Below, in pieces: positions 12,001-24,701 of a DNA stretch of 64,000 nt; the first letter of the stretch is position 1, and each line of letters begins with the position of its first letter. The DNA comes from Phascolomyces articulosus (taxonomy: Eukaryota; Mucoromycota; Mucoromycetes; Mucorales; Lichtheimiaceae): NCBI GenBank assembly GCA_025677815.1, contig JAIXMP010000003.1, forward strand, positions 1,240,001 to 1,304,000, written 5' to 3'. The notes under the pieces are model-generated. The model saw nothing but the letters and a program-made list of their open reading frames with translations, was not told where the DNA came from and did no database searches. The translations under genes were made by a program, and so were the position numbers.

Positions 12001-15000
12001 CCAAAAATCACATCATACTTTTCCAAAACTCAAGATGACGCACCATTTGATGATAATGACCTAATATTAGATGATTTTGGTACTTCTAATGAAACTGGTA
12101 AAAATATGTGTATTTTTGTTTTTAAAATTTAATTTATTTTCAAGTTTTTAACACAGGCCATGATTACATTTATTCTTAGCTCCTATTTCTTCACTCGATA
12201 CTCAACATGTCGACCTAACTGATGAAAACGGTAATAACAACGATGATAACGAATTTATGGATGAATTTGGAGAATTGGACATTTCAGCTCTACCGGATGA
12301 ATGGTTTGAAGGCGCAATCACTTCACCTACTTCAATCACTGTGGATTCAAATACTGGACAACAGGATGCTAAGACTAGTGCAGAGCCCGTCACTGATAGT
12401 AATAATACCTCAGTAACATCCCAACCAGGTAAAAAATCGATTGCAGCTGCCATTCAAGCACAACAAACAGAGTTATGGAAACAGTACGAACAACAAAAAG
12501 CTAAAGAACAACTTGCACAACAACAACGTCAACGACAACAACAACAGTGGTCGAGTACATTTACACCCAAAACACAAAAACCTCAAGTATATGCTGTCAC
12601 ATCGACAGGACGAAAACTCAGACCACCTCCTACCGGATTCTCGAAACTCAAGGCACTACGCGCAGAATTCAAAGCGGAAAACAAGCTTATTGCAGCTTCC
12701 AAATCGCCTTCAGCATCTGCATCATCACGAAATCGAAACCGTAACAGTAGTAATGGTGATAACAGTGATTCTTCAACGGAATCTTCTGATGACGACGACG
12801 ATGGTTTGCAAGGCCTTGTGGATGATGTGAACCAGAGTAAGACCAAGCATGGCGGTGAAATTACAGAACAAGATAAATCCAAACGAGCAGATGAAGAACG
12901 AGCAAGTATGAAAGCACTTTTTGAACAACCAGTGAAACGTTCAACTAAAATGATCGAAACAAAGTCAACACAAGCGTTTTTGGAGAAAAGACAATTGATC
13001 AAACGAGCTGAGCAACGACGTAAAAAGATTACTCCGGATATTGACCGATTTTTTCGTGTTATCTTGTCTTGGGATATTACGGTTAATTCAGAAATACCAC
13101 CAGACGCCTATAAAGGCATGTACAACAAAGTAGGCGATAAATTTAATACACATGAAGATTATTTGACGAATTTCGAACCTCTACTGTTACTCGAAGTATG
13201 GATGCAATTATTACGGGCACGTGATGCATTGACAGAAAATGACGTGATTGACCGTTGTATCCTTGATAGCCGTTGTCATGTCAATGATTTTGTGGATGTT
13301 ACTTTCGGTGTTCCATTGAATTCGGTTAATAGCTTGATTATTGATGATTTTGTTTGTGTTGCAAATCATTTCGGCGATGAATTCTTTCAGAGATCCAATC
13401 TTGATTATATTACCAGCGATGAACCACTCCAAAAGCCTACTTCATGGAAGGGGCGTTGTTTCCTTGGAAAAGTAATGGCAGTAACTCAAAAGAAAAGCAT
13501 ATCTGAAGTGACACTACGGTGTTTTTTCAGTCCTGAGCGCATTATATTATTAAATTCGTTATCACCCAAAACAAGTTGGCGAATGTTGAAATTGACTAGG
13601 TAAAGAAAAAAAAATCTTTATATAAAAATAAGAAGTGGAAGAGCTAATCGATGTTATGGATCATTATAGTGTTACTACATTCCAACGTGAATATGCTGCA
13701 TTACAAGGACTAGAACATTATGACTTGGTACAACATATTTTGAATCCGAAACAATACCGAATGCCAGTTTTCACCGATCATATGGTTGATAAATGTATTG
13801 AAAAATATGGGGTAAATGATCCTCAGGCACGGGCTATTCTCGGTGCATTGGACAAGAAGCGCGGATTTACATTGATTCAGGGGTAAGTTACTATCAATTT
13901 AAATTTGCATGTATCCCATATACTGGACAATTCATTAACAAATATATCAAATCATGATGTATTGAAATTAAAAATATATAGTCCTCCAGGTACTGGTAAA
14001 ACAAAAACAATCCTTGGATTGATTGTATCATTATTAGATGAACAACGAGATAGACGCCGCCAAAAGGAGCGAGGTATTCGAATCGATACTGACGGATCTG
14101 AATACACAGGTGACGGCAAAATTCTTGTATGTGCACCTAGTAATGCAGCTGTGGATGAAATTGCCAAAAGATTGCAGGAAGGTATCATGACATCACAAGG
14201 ATTATCTAAGCCCAAGGTGGTTCGTATCGGCACACCTGAAGCTGCCAATGTCAGTGTACGGGAAATTCTTTTAGATCGATTGGTTGAAAAAGAATTGGCA
14301 CCCACCATTGGTGATACTGAAGAAACCAAAAACTTTGGTGAACGACGTGGCAAACTGAGTGAAGATATTCGCAAGGTTCAATTGGATATTGACGATATTG
14401 ATCGAGAAATGTCTGAATGCAAGGGAGGGTCTCCAGAAACAATGTCACGTCTGACAACTCTCAAGGATAAACGAAAAGAATGTGTCGCAAAGCGTAACAA
14501 GTACAAATATATGATCAAGGGTATTTTGGAAGCTCAACGCGATTTTACACGAGAACAAGAACTCTCAAGACATCGCGCACGGCAAAAGGTGTTTGCCAGT
14601 GTAGATATTGTCTGTGCTACATTGAGTGGTAGTGGTAACGAAATGCTTACTAGCATGGGGTTGATGTTTGAAACAGTTGTTGTAGATGAAGCTGCGCAAT
14701 CAGTTGAAATCAGCTCATTGATTCCACTCAAATATGATTGTAAAAGGTGCATTTTAGTTGGTGGTACGTGTTTATTTTTTTTTCTTTGTACTAATCGATA
14801 AAAAGTCAAAGAGAATGTGATGATAGATAAATACTGATGGATTATTTCATTTTGATTCCTTATCATTTGATCATTAGATCCCAATCAATTACCACCTACC
14901 GTTCTTTCCCAAATGGCGGCAAAATATAGTTATGAACAAAGTTTATTTATGCGTTTACAAAAGAATGCTCCCGATAATGTCTATCTACTAAGGTAAAACT

Positions 15001-17341
15001 AGCAAAAAAAAAAGCTATTAAAATATGTTATATAATTAACATGAAAGAGTATCTGCGATTTTTTATTAGTATTCAATATCGTATGCATCCAGAGATCAGT
15101 CGATTTCCTAGTAAACTTTTTTACTCGTCAAGACTGTTGGATGGCCCAGATATGGAAGTCACTACAGCAGCACCTTGGCATTCACAAGAATATTTCCCAC
15201 CTTATCGGTTTTACAATGTAGAAGATGGTATGGAAAGAACAGGCTATGGGAAATCGATTTATAATACTGCAGAAGCAGAAGCTGCGGTAACACTTGTTGA
15301 CATGTTAGCAAATCGCCTTCCCAATGTCAAGGTAACATATAACATCTCTCTATTAACTCTTTATTACCGTGGATCAATTTACTAAATAGCATGTTTTATC
15401 TATTGTTTCCCACAGCTTGCCTACAGAATTGGTATCATCACGCCGTATAAACAGCAACTCAGCCATATAAAACATCGTTTTGAGAAAAGATATGGTCCCA
15501 AGATCCTTGACGTTATTGATTTCAATACAGTGGTACGATGAACATTGCATCTGTTTCTCTTTTTTTTATGTTTGATCTTCTTTTTTCTCACCAAAACTAT
15601 TTCCTTTTTCTTCTTTGTATCTCTTTAAAATAATAACGTAGGATGGTTTCCAAGGTCAAGAGAAAGATATTATTGTCTTTTCTTGTGTGAGAGCTTTGTC
15701 AGGTTAGACTATTTTTTTGAGAATTATTTATTGATGTTTTTCCCTTGACAGATCAAAAAATTCTAATCAGAGAATATAAAAAAATATCTTCTTTTTATTT
15801 CCAGATCGCGGTATTGGTTTCTTAGCTGATATGCGCCGTATGAATGTGGGATTAACCCGTGCTAAATCATCATTGTTTGTCTTGGGGCACAAATCATCAT
15901 TGATGAGAAGTGAATATTGGGGTGATCTTGTTCGAGATGCTATAGACCGTGAAACAATAGTTAATGTGAGTAATGATTTATTTGGTGATGATCAGCGATT
16001 TTTTTTTATATCCAACTGACAAACGTCGGTCAATATTGCATGCGTGCGTGCGCACATACTTTATTTTTTGGATTTCTATATTTAGATTCGACCACCTTAT
16101 TTTAACTATCATCTTGTTGCGCATCATATTCCCTCCAATCTATTTGAAAAAGAAATTAAACCATCAGCAGCAACACGTAGACTTCCATCTCGATCCAAAG
16201 CTCAAAGTATACCTTTACCAAGAGTAAGCAGCTCATTAAGTGAGTCATCATCGAATGAAAAATGTAGCCGTTCAAATTCCCCTTCTCGTTCTTCTTCAAC
16301 AGCTGCAGCAATTTCCTCACCCGGTAATGGTAATGAGGAAACTGTGCCTCGGATCAAAAAAATTCGCACGTCGACGTCGGACTCTATAGTTCCTGATACT
16401 CGGAGCATTGCAAGAAATAATCATCCTCAGGCATCATCCGTGCTCCCAGTGATACCTGACAATCGGAGCATGACAAGAAATAGCGATCATAATAGGTTTT
16501 CATCATCTACACTACCTCCAGATACTCGCAGTATTTCTAGGAATGATCCAAGAGCTTCTGTTTTACCCTTGTCAACACATAGTAGTCGTGAAACATCACC
16601 GAATAGTAGCCCAAAGCTTATTCCGTCAAAGCGACCTTTGCCTTCACAACAACAACAATTCCAACAATCACATCGTTATCATGATCATCACCATCGAAGC
16701 TCGCACCATCGAAACTCACATCCTGTTGATGGTCACCCATCTCAAGCAAGACGACCTCCTAAAATGACACTTGCCGAATATCGTGCAGCAAAAGGTCTAT
16801 CTCCGAATAAACCTAATACATTACGTCCTCCTCCATCCTCTTCTTCCTCCAGTATGGGGGGTGGTACTCCAAATCTATATATCCAGAAAAGAAGGACAAC
16901 ATTGCCAACCTCAGTAAGTGATATATTGAAAAATAAAATAGAATAGACCCATGTTGTCTTTTCCTTAATCAAAGTTTTTTTTTTTTTTTTCTATAATATA
17001 TTTTGTGATCTTCCTCTCCTTAAACTCTGAGTTAACTCATGGTACCATATTTTCATTTCTTTTTAGGCGACACAGAATAAGAGTTATGATGAACCATTTA
17101 ATGCCCGGGATCGCGTGTTTTTAGAGGTAACAAGAGAAAACCACTTTTTTTTCATCTAAGCCAATTGAAGACTAGTCAGAACACTCATTTAATATAACCA
17201 TAGCACCAAGCTGCAAAAGATGCAATGCGAGAAATCCGGCGTAACGAACAACAAAAGTCCGCGAGTAGTGCAAGACAGCCACAACAACACAAAAAATCAT
17301 TTGATGATCTTTTGGATGATATTCACCGTCATCATAGATAG
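9052..17341 (+). CDS. SEN1: Sen1/senataxin-type superfamily 1 RNA/DNA helicase
   Basis: Thirteen exons close in frame: 9052-9377, 9534-12097, 12180-13599, 13670-13882, 13982-14763, 14878-14992, 15070-15331, 15416-15532, 15642-15702, 15805-15965, 16086-16913, 17067-17126, 17204-17341, giving 2348 aa. The long N-terminal half is the helical Sen1 N-terminal region. A Gln-rich, acidic linker precedes the helicase core. Core motifs are all visible: I GPPGTGKTKT (about residue 1508), II VVDEAAQ (about 1743), III VGDPNQLPPTV (about 1768), QYRMHPEISRFPS (about 1808), V DGFQGQEKD (about 1934), VI RRMNVGLTRAKSSL (about 1965). Sen1 is a 5'-3' helicase that unwinds R-loops and terminates short non-coding RNA Pol II transcripts in the nucleus. 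The Ser/Arg/His-rich C-terminal tail is poorly conserved, as expected. Splice choices around exons 3-4 were fixed by the conserved LTSVTTFQREYAAL junction. Confidence 0.93.
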
Positions 17342-18686
17342 AATCCTATTGGTTTTTTCTACAGAAAAAGAGAAAAGGAAAAAGAAGGATAAATAATAGT
17401 CATTATTCTTTTAATCTTTTTACCTCTAAAAAATACAATTTGTTATTATCATGGCAATTTATTTTTTTGTAAATAGAATAATGATGTACATATAACATTT
17501 ACTACATATAAATTATAATAATATTAAAAGTAATAATATATAAAACTATCCTCTTTCTGATATAGAATAATTCAAAATTACAACGTAAGATGTCGTGTGC
17601 GTTCCCGCAATTGGGAGTAAGAAACGAGATGTGGGGTGTGGATAAAGAAGTCATTATTACTTTGTATGGGTCGATCGATCAAGTTCGTTGATAAAAAAAT
17701 CCCGTTTTACGATCATATACGGTTAGCAGGAAAAAGTAAAATTAGCAAAACTCGATACTTTGCACCGCCTCATACTGTAGGACAGACACACTTCAGCAAC
17801 TATAACTAATAACAAAAAGGTTCAATATTTATTAAAATTATAATCTTGATTTTGTAATCGATCCAATAGAGGTGAAACTTACAATTTGATTTTTATGTGT
17901 TTTTATAGGGTGATTATATAAACATTCAGTTATTAATTATAATTAATAATAATAGTATATGTTCACAACAACAATAATAATTTATGTGTCTAATAGACTT
18001 GTGTAATACTACTTTCCATGTGAGAGAGAATAGGATGACTTGTGTGAGATTGAAACATGTTAAATTTGTACATAACATATTAATATATAATACAAATCAA
18101 ACACACACACACACCCGACAGAAAGGGTGAACAAAATGTTTTTTTTAAAAACAGTGTGTAACCTTTGAAAGATGTTCGAATTTGCAGTGCTTGAAAAATG
18201 ATAATTTATAATGACATTTCGTCAGCAGTAATTTTAGTTTGAAATTTCAACTTATTATATACTTATTCCAAGATTTTATATGGACGAGATATTGACAGAG
18301 TAGTAAAAATAATACTAATTTTCGTATTAAGCTTCTATCGAGATTTGTGCTAACATTTACCATTGTTGTTTTAGAATTAAAAGCACGTATATGCGGGAGG
18401 CAAATGTTTTACTATACTTCCTTCTCTAAAAAGTCACCCCAAACCATTAAATTATTCAATTTAAAGATGTACCGTCGTACCTGAGTACAAGATGAATATG
18501 ACAAGCATATCGGTCTTACAAAATGTAAAGAGTTTTTTCAAAAGGGTCATTATCATTCAATATCACTTAATTGTTTTTCCTCTACTTTTTCTTTCACTCC
18601 TTTTTTCTTTTTCCCACCTTTTTTTCTTCTTTCTTTTCTCTCATTGCTGGATGAAGTATACGATTATACTTTAAAAAAACAACGAT
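17342..18686. other. Long intergenic region
   Basis: AT-rich, with no supported gene. It contains a short CA microsatellite near 18101-18115 and ends in a CT/T-rich stretch (18575-18640) just upstream of the seven-TM gene, the likely promoter and leader. A 60-codon frame at 18492-18674 is compositionally pyrimidine-driven and is not accepted. Confidence 0.4.
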
Positions 18687-20806
18687 ATGGAAATAACGAG
18701 TAATACTTTTGATCGTTACTGTTATTCCAACGGAGAATGTCACTGTGATTGGCGTCTTCAGATTTATGACTGTGAAGAAGAATACTCTGGACTTATTATC
18801 AATATTGTTAATATAGCACTATCAGTTCTTGTTATTGTTATTGGTAATAGAAAACAAAACAAAGTTTCCCATCACGACTATAAAAAAAATAAAACGGATT
18901 CAAATATTAATGATAGGTATTTTTCAATATTACGGATTTTATTAACATCTGTTATATAATAGGTGTAATATTATTATACCATCGAGTCATTATCAAAGGT
19001 CAGCGATTTTTTGATACGACTGGTGTTCGAGGATGTTTGCGGCCAAAGCCTATTGAAGTGATGTTACTCTTTCTTACTATATATAATATCTGTAAGTTAC
19101 ACTAGGATCATGGCTCCTTCTTTTTGTATTATTCTGAGTGACATGACACCAATCCAATTCATATAACATTTTTATATTTCAAGTCCGATTACTTAGTTCT
19201 GCCATTTTGGTGTCCAATGTTGCAGATGGAAATATTATGGCTCGACAATGTATGTGAATATTAATATTAAATAATAACAAGGAATAGAAACAAAATGATA
19301 TTTCTTGTAATAAGAAACTAATCTGACTTTTTATTGATTTTCCAAAAAAAAAAAAGGGTTTTTTGAATTTGCTTGGCCATTTGGATTGGGTGGTTTTGTA
19401 CTTTATTTAATTGGTATTGCACAAACATTAGCCGATGTAAGAACATTTCAATTTTAGTGTACCATCCAGCCGGGAAAAAAATATACATGTATAATTAATT
19501 AGTTGATATATTGACCTTTTGTTCACTTTTCTATTGTAAATAGAGTCACAAAGCAATTGCCACAGGATGGCTCCCGTCTCCATTAGTAGTAGATATTTTT
19601 GGCTGTACCATCTTTTTTGCCCCAATTGTACTCAGTGAACCAACATCTTTGCTCACAGGCTATTTGGCAACTACAAACATGGATGGTGCCGAAATTCTTG
19701 TTCGAATTCATTATTTGATCTGGGTCGTTTATTGCTTTGTAGTCATTGCTGCAGTTTTATATTGTGGTACACGCCTCTGTCGAATTTTAAATGCTCATCT
19801 TGAAAAGATTAATCTTGGAGGTCCTCGCTATGATGCAATTAAAACTGGTATCATCAAGGTTTGTTATTTATTTTTCATCAGTGTGTTTTTTATCTTATTA
19901 TGATCTTTCCTAATACATTCCCTAAGAGTATATAATAATATTATATAACCTACTAATAGTATTATAAATATAAAAACATAGATTCGTATGGTCATGTTCC
20001 TTATTGCTGTCTGCCTTAGTATGTTTGCTATCATGATGATCATGTATGTTTCTCTTCGTGATCAAATCTTACAAAATACTGCTGGTAACATGGCAATTGG
20101 TGGTTTATGGTGTTTACTTGGACCTGTTACTACATTCTTCGTTGAATTAGCGGTTACTTTCAAGTAATGTGTGCCCTATTTCTTCTGTCTAGTTTATATA
20201 TATATTTATGTATTTATTTGTTCTAACTGGATATACTATATCGATCTACTTTCTAGTCCTAAAGCTGCCAATATTCTCAGATTGGGAAGCAAATCCTCAT
20301 CATCCAACGAAAAATCCACCAATATGTACAATTCAGATTTTACTTCAACATGTGCCAATAATAATGAAGTGGGTACTTTAAGTCGAAACGCATTTGATGA
20401 CTTGAAGCAACAACAAATGTATCACCAACAGCAAAAGCACCACCGTCAGCAACAGCGAGGTCAATTACAAAGTGATATAGGTGACAGTGGCGACTTAACA
20501 AGTGGAATCAAAAGCGAAACTGTTGTCAAAATTTTAAATGGTGATATTGAATTAGCTCACACTGCTTCCTCATCAAGTAATAAAGGTGCTGGATTATCAT
20601 CAAAATTACAAAGTAATAACAAACATGGCAATAATAATGAAATGACTCTCATGTCAATAGCACAGAAACATAAACAAGAAAAACTGAACCAACATTTACA
20701 CCATTCAGGATCCACAAGCGCAAAAACCAGTGTAACGGAAGATGATGCTACTCAAATTCAAGATTATTCTTCTAGAATAAGTCTTATTCTTAGAGATAAA
20801 GAGTAA
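18687..20806 (+). CDS. Seven-transmembrane receptor-like protein, unknown ligand
   Basis: Seven exons join in frame (18687-18843, 18963-19091, 19184-19249, 19357-19436, 19544-19858, 19982-20163, 20257-20806), giving 492 aa. A short Cys-rich N-terminus (YCYSNGECHCDWRLQIYDC) is followed by seven hydrophobic segments. These include IINIVNIALSVLVIVIG, EVMLLFLTIYNIFRLL, FGLGGFVLYLIGIAQ, VDIFGCTIFFAPIVL, HYLIWVVYCFVVIAAVLY, MVMFLIAVCLSMFAIMMIM and a last segment ending FFVELAVTF. The roughly 180-residue tail is hydrophilic, Gln/Ser/Asn-rich and probably cytosolic. The topology suits a fungal GPCR-like membrane sensor, but I do not recognise a named family and no ligand can be given. Five of the six introns lie among the TM-coding exons and are 74-123 nt. 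Confidence 0.75.
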
Positions 20807-21757
20807 TTTACAAACTTATGATATTATATACTATTACTTTTTTTCATTTACCTAGGAACGATATATGATTATAATTTAGATATAGTCCATACATTCCTTT
20901 TTTCCGTTCCTTCTTAAAATTCGACGACGTACTTCTTGCGATACCCTTCTCATTTTATCGTCATGATCATTCGCTACTTTATTCTTTTCAAATTTTTATA
21001 TATACATCATTGAACCAACGATCTCATCGCATTTAAACAACTCATACACAACAAACTTTTACATATTTTTCTTCTACCCTATCTCCCCCCCCTTTGGCTT
21101 ATATTTGTACTTGTTTTTTATTAAATTTTAATTAAAGTGTAATTTTTAATCAACATGTTATGTAGGTGTGACAATAATTGAAGTGTTGTTGTTGCTCTAG
21201 GTATCTATGATGTTTGTCTTATATATTACTGATACTACCAAAATTTTATTTTACAGTGAACAATTTATTTTCGGAGGAGAGTTATAGTGTTTTGTATCAA
21301 CTACCAAAGATGCAAAAGACAAAGCTCTTCAAAATGACATCGTCTATAAATGAGGTCCGAGCCAATAACAAAACGTGCCTAACTTTTGTTCTGTTTTCAA
21401 GTGTATAACAAAATAAATACACTAATATGTTTATCAATTTTTCTATTAAAGTATAACGTATCCACTTGGGCGCTTATTTATATATTATGATGGAAAATGA
21501 GGAGTTGGTGCTTACAAAGTATACAGTGAGATGGCATTTGAGTCATTTCAATAACAAAGTCGGATCGGGAAATTAGTTCCTCCGGTAGTATAACCCGAAA
21601 ATGGCAGTGTGGGTAACCCTGCGAAAATGTGGAAAAATATACACGAACTCATACAAGCCTCCAAGTCACGGTTTTTTGGTGGAATTTGAGACTTGTGTGT
21701 AAAAACATAAACTCCACACTTCGAACAACCTCTTTAAACATATACATAAAATAAGCA
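20807..21757. other. Intergenic region upstream of prohibitin-2
   Basis: AT-rich with C/T tracts (for example 21080-21095). No gene supported; the 64-codon frame at 21214-21408 has no family features. The promoter of the prohibitin gene must lie in its right part, where base composition becomes less AT-rich (about 21530-21700). Confidence 0.4.
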
Positions 21758-22868
21758 ATGGCTCAACAGGCAAAGGAGGCCGCTAAAAAATTGGGATCTG
21801 TCTTCCCCAAGGGTTCAGGCAAGGGATTAGGATCAGCTGCTGGTGCCCTTGTTGTTCTCGGTGGTTTGGGTTACGGTATTAACGCCTCGCTCTTCAACGG
21901 TAAATAATTAATTCACGGAACTTTTCACATTTATTGTTTACAATAACAATTAGGGGAGAAAGTAAAATGAATAATAATAATTGACAACGCATGCAATATA
22001 AAAAAATATAATAGTTGACGGTGGTCACAGAGCTATCAAGTATACTCGTCTTTTTGGTGTCCAAAACACTGTTTACAACGAAGGTACTCATTTTGTTATT
22101 CCCTGGTTCGAAACACCTATTGTCTACGACGTTCGTGCTAAGCCTCGCAATGTTGCCTCGCTTACTGGTACCAAGGGTAAGATATTATATTTCTTTTAAA
22201 GAAGGAAAAGTGAGAGGAACAAAGCAAAAGAAAATAAGAGAAACTTATTTGAGTGTTTAATGAAATAAAATTTAGATTTGCAAATGGTCAACATTACCTG
22301 TCGTGTTTTGTCCAAGCCTCGCGTTGACCAGTTGGCTACAGTCTACCGTACACTCGGTCAAGACTATGATGAACGTATCCTTCCCTCGATTGTTAACGAA
22401 GTTCTCAAGTCTGTTGTAGCTCAATTCACTGCCTCGCAACTTATTACCCAACGTGAACGTGTCTCGCGTCTTGTCCGTGAAAACTTGGTTCGTCGTGCTC
22501 TTCGTTTCAACATTATCTTGGATGATGTTTCTATTACCCACGTTGGTTTCTCACCTGTTTTCGAATCTGCTGTTGAAGCCAAGCAAATTGCTCAACAAGA
22601 AGCACAACGTGCTGCTTTCGTTGTTGACAAGGCTCGCCAAGAAAAGCAATCTATCATCGTTCGCGCTCAAGGTGAAGCCAAATCTGCTGAACTTATTGGT
22701 GAAGCTATCAAGAACAAGCCTGGTTTCTTGGAATTGAAGCGAATTGAAGCTGCTCGTGAAATTGCTACTATCATTTCTCGATCTGGTAACAGAGTCATGT
22801 TGGATTCCGATACTTTGTTGCTTAACGTCAACTCTAACGTCAATGCTAAGGAAGTTAAGAGCAAATAA
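21758..22868 (+). CDS. PHB2: Prohibitin-2, mitochondrial inner-membrane scaffold
   Basis: Three exons, 21758-21899, 22015-22176 and 22276-22868, give 298 aa, typical for PHB2. An N-terminal hydrophobic anchor (about residues 28-45, AGALVVLGGLGYGINASLF) is followed by the SPFH/PHB domain (HRAIKYTRLFGVQNTVYNEG, DVRAKPRNVASLTGTKDLQMV, LDDVSITHVGFSPVFE). A C-terminal coiled coil rich in Ala/Glu/Gln (EAKQIAQQEAQRAAFVVDKA) comes next. Prohibitin-1 and -2 alternate in a ring complex in the mitochondrial inner membrane that stabilises proteins and interacts with the m-AAA protease. The splice G|VDGGHRAI and K|DLQMVNI junctions reproduce the family sequence exactly. Assignment to PHB2 rather than PHB1 rests on the N-terminal extension and the NYGI/GYGINASLFNVDGGHRAI context. 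Confidence 0.96.
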
Positions 22869-23539
22869 AGAAAAAAGGATAATTTGGAGTGAATATTTCT
22901 TTTAGTTTATCATATATATAGTTTTTTTTTATTAAGGCGTTTGGATTTTGAAATTTGTTTATATTTTTTCCTCTCACTCATTCACTTTCTCTCTATCTAT
23001 CTATCTCTACCAATCAACCTACCCTTCTCTCTCATTTTATTCATTATACATTGGAAAGTAAAAAAAAAAAGTAACCCACACCCAATTCTCTTTATATAAT
23101 ATATTACATATAAAAGAAAAAGAAAGCTTTTGTAAAAAATGATTACTTGATATATCATTATTTGATCAGCCTCTTTTCATTGAGCGAAAACGACGACAAC
23201 ATTATGATTTCTTATATGGAACAAAAGGGTTTTGCCGATCAGACTATCATTAAGATTTCTAGATATATATGCATTCAGCTTTATTTGTGATTTGCTTCAT
23301 TGGTTATGATAGTTTTGCGAATGTCATATATCATCATCATCTTCAAATACATGGATTATTATATAAAATGTCCTGTTACCTCTAAATTGAATCTGTCCTT
23401 AGCAGATATTGGTAATATTTATACGATCAGCATAGAAAAATACTCAGTTGTTGTGGACTGGTTTAATCGGCTGCTAGATAATAGTTATCCGCCAAAACCC
23501 AATAAATAACCACTATTTATATCATGAATATAATACGCC
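22869..23539. other. Intergenic region with CT-rich tetranucleotide run
   Basis: Contains the prohibitin 3' UTR and a CTAT/CTCT-rich tract (about 22975-23035). A 69-codon frame at 23300-23509 sits where the N-terminal half of the HPPD pseudogene would be expected. Its GNIYTISIEKY string vaguely recalls the HPPD GDTTHTLVEK region, but this is too weak to annotate. Confidence 0.4.
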
Positions 23540-23546
23540 GCTAGTC

Positions 23547-24170
<624 letters not shown>

Positions 24171-24701
24171 AATAATATAACATAGATGCTTGTTAGTCTT
24201 TAGTGTATTTCATTCCCTTCCTTTCATATAAATTATGTTACTGTCATTTACTATAATATATAGAAGAGTATACCTGATTAGTTTATCGCCCACCGTCTAT
24301 TCAATTCTCAAGCCAATAAACTTAATAAAGTATATCTCTTTTAAGACATCATTCCATTGTTCATTTTCCGTTGCTATTTACCTAACCAATACGTAGAAAT
24401 GGACTATTTGATCAGAGCATTATACATAGATGGTTTTACACCAAGTTATTAAATCTCATTAGAATTACATATGTACAGTATATTATACAATAAACAACAT
24501 TAAAATAACATATGTTTATATAAAAAAGTGCTTCTTTGATATATTTTGTGGTGCATGTTCTGGTTATATAATGAATATGACGGATAGAATTTTGTGGAAA
24601 GCTTATAATGATTATTCCAATAAGAGCTGTAAACGGAGGAGGATAATATAGAGAGAAAAAAAAATTACAAAAGGTGAGGAAAAAGAATGAATGGGGGAAA
24701 C
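24171..24701. other. Intergenic region
   Basis: AT-rich, no gene seen. It should include the 3' UTR of the minus-strand Hrd3-like gene. Confidence 0.4.

Noticed and set aside
12441..12830. 129-codon Asn/His-rich plus frame
   Set aside because: Out-of-frame shadow of the Gln-rich Sen1 linker exon.
13600..13669. An early acceptor near 13632 for a Sen1 intron
   Set aside because: It puts the next exon out of frame; the acceptor TATAG at 13665-13669 restores frame and the conserved LTSVTTFQREY sequence.
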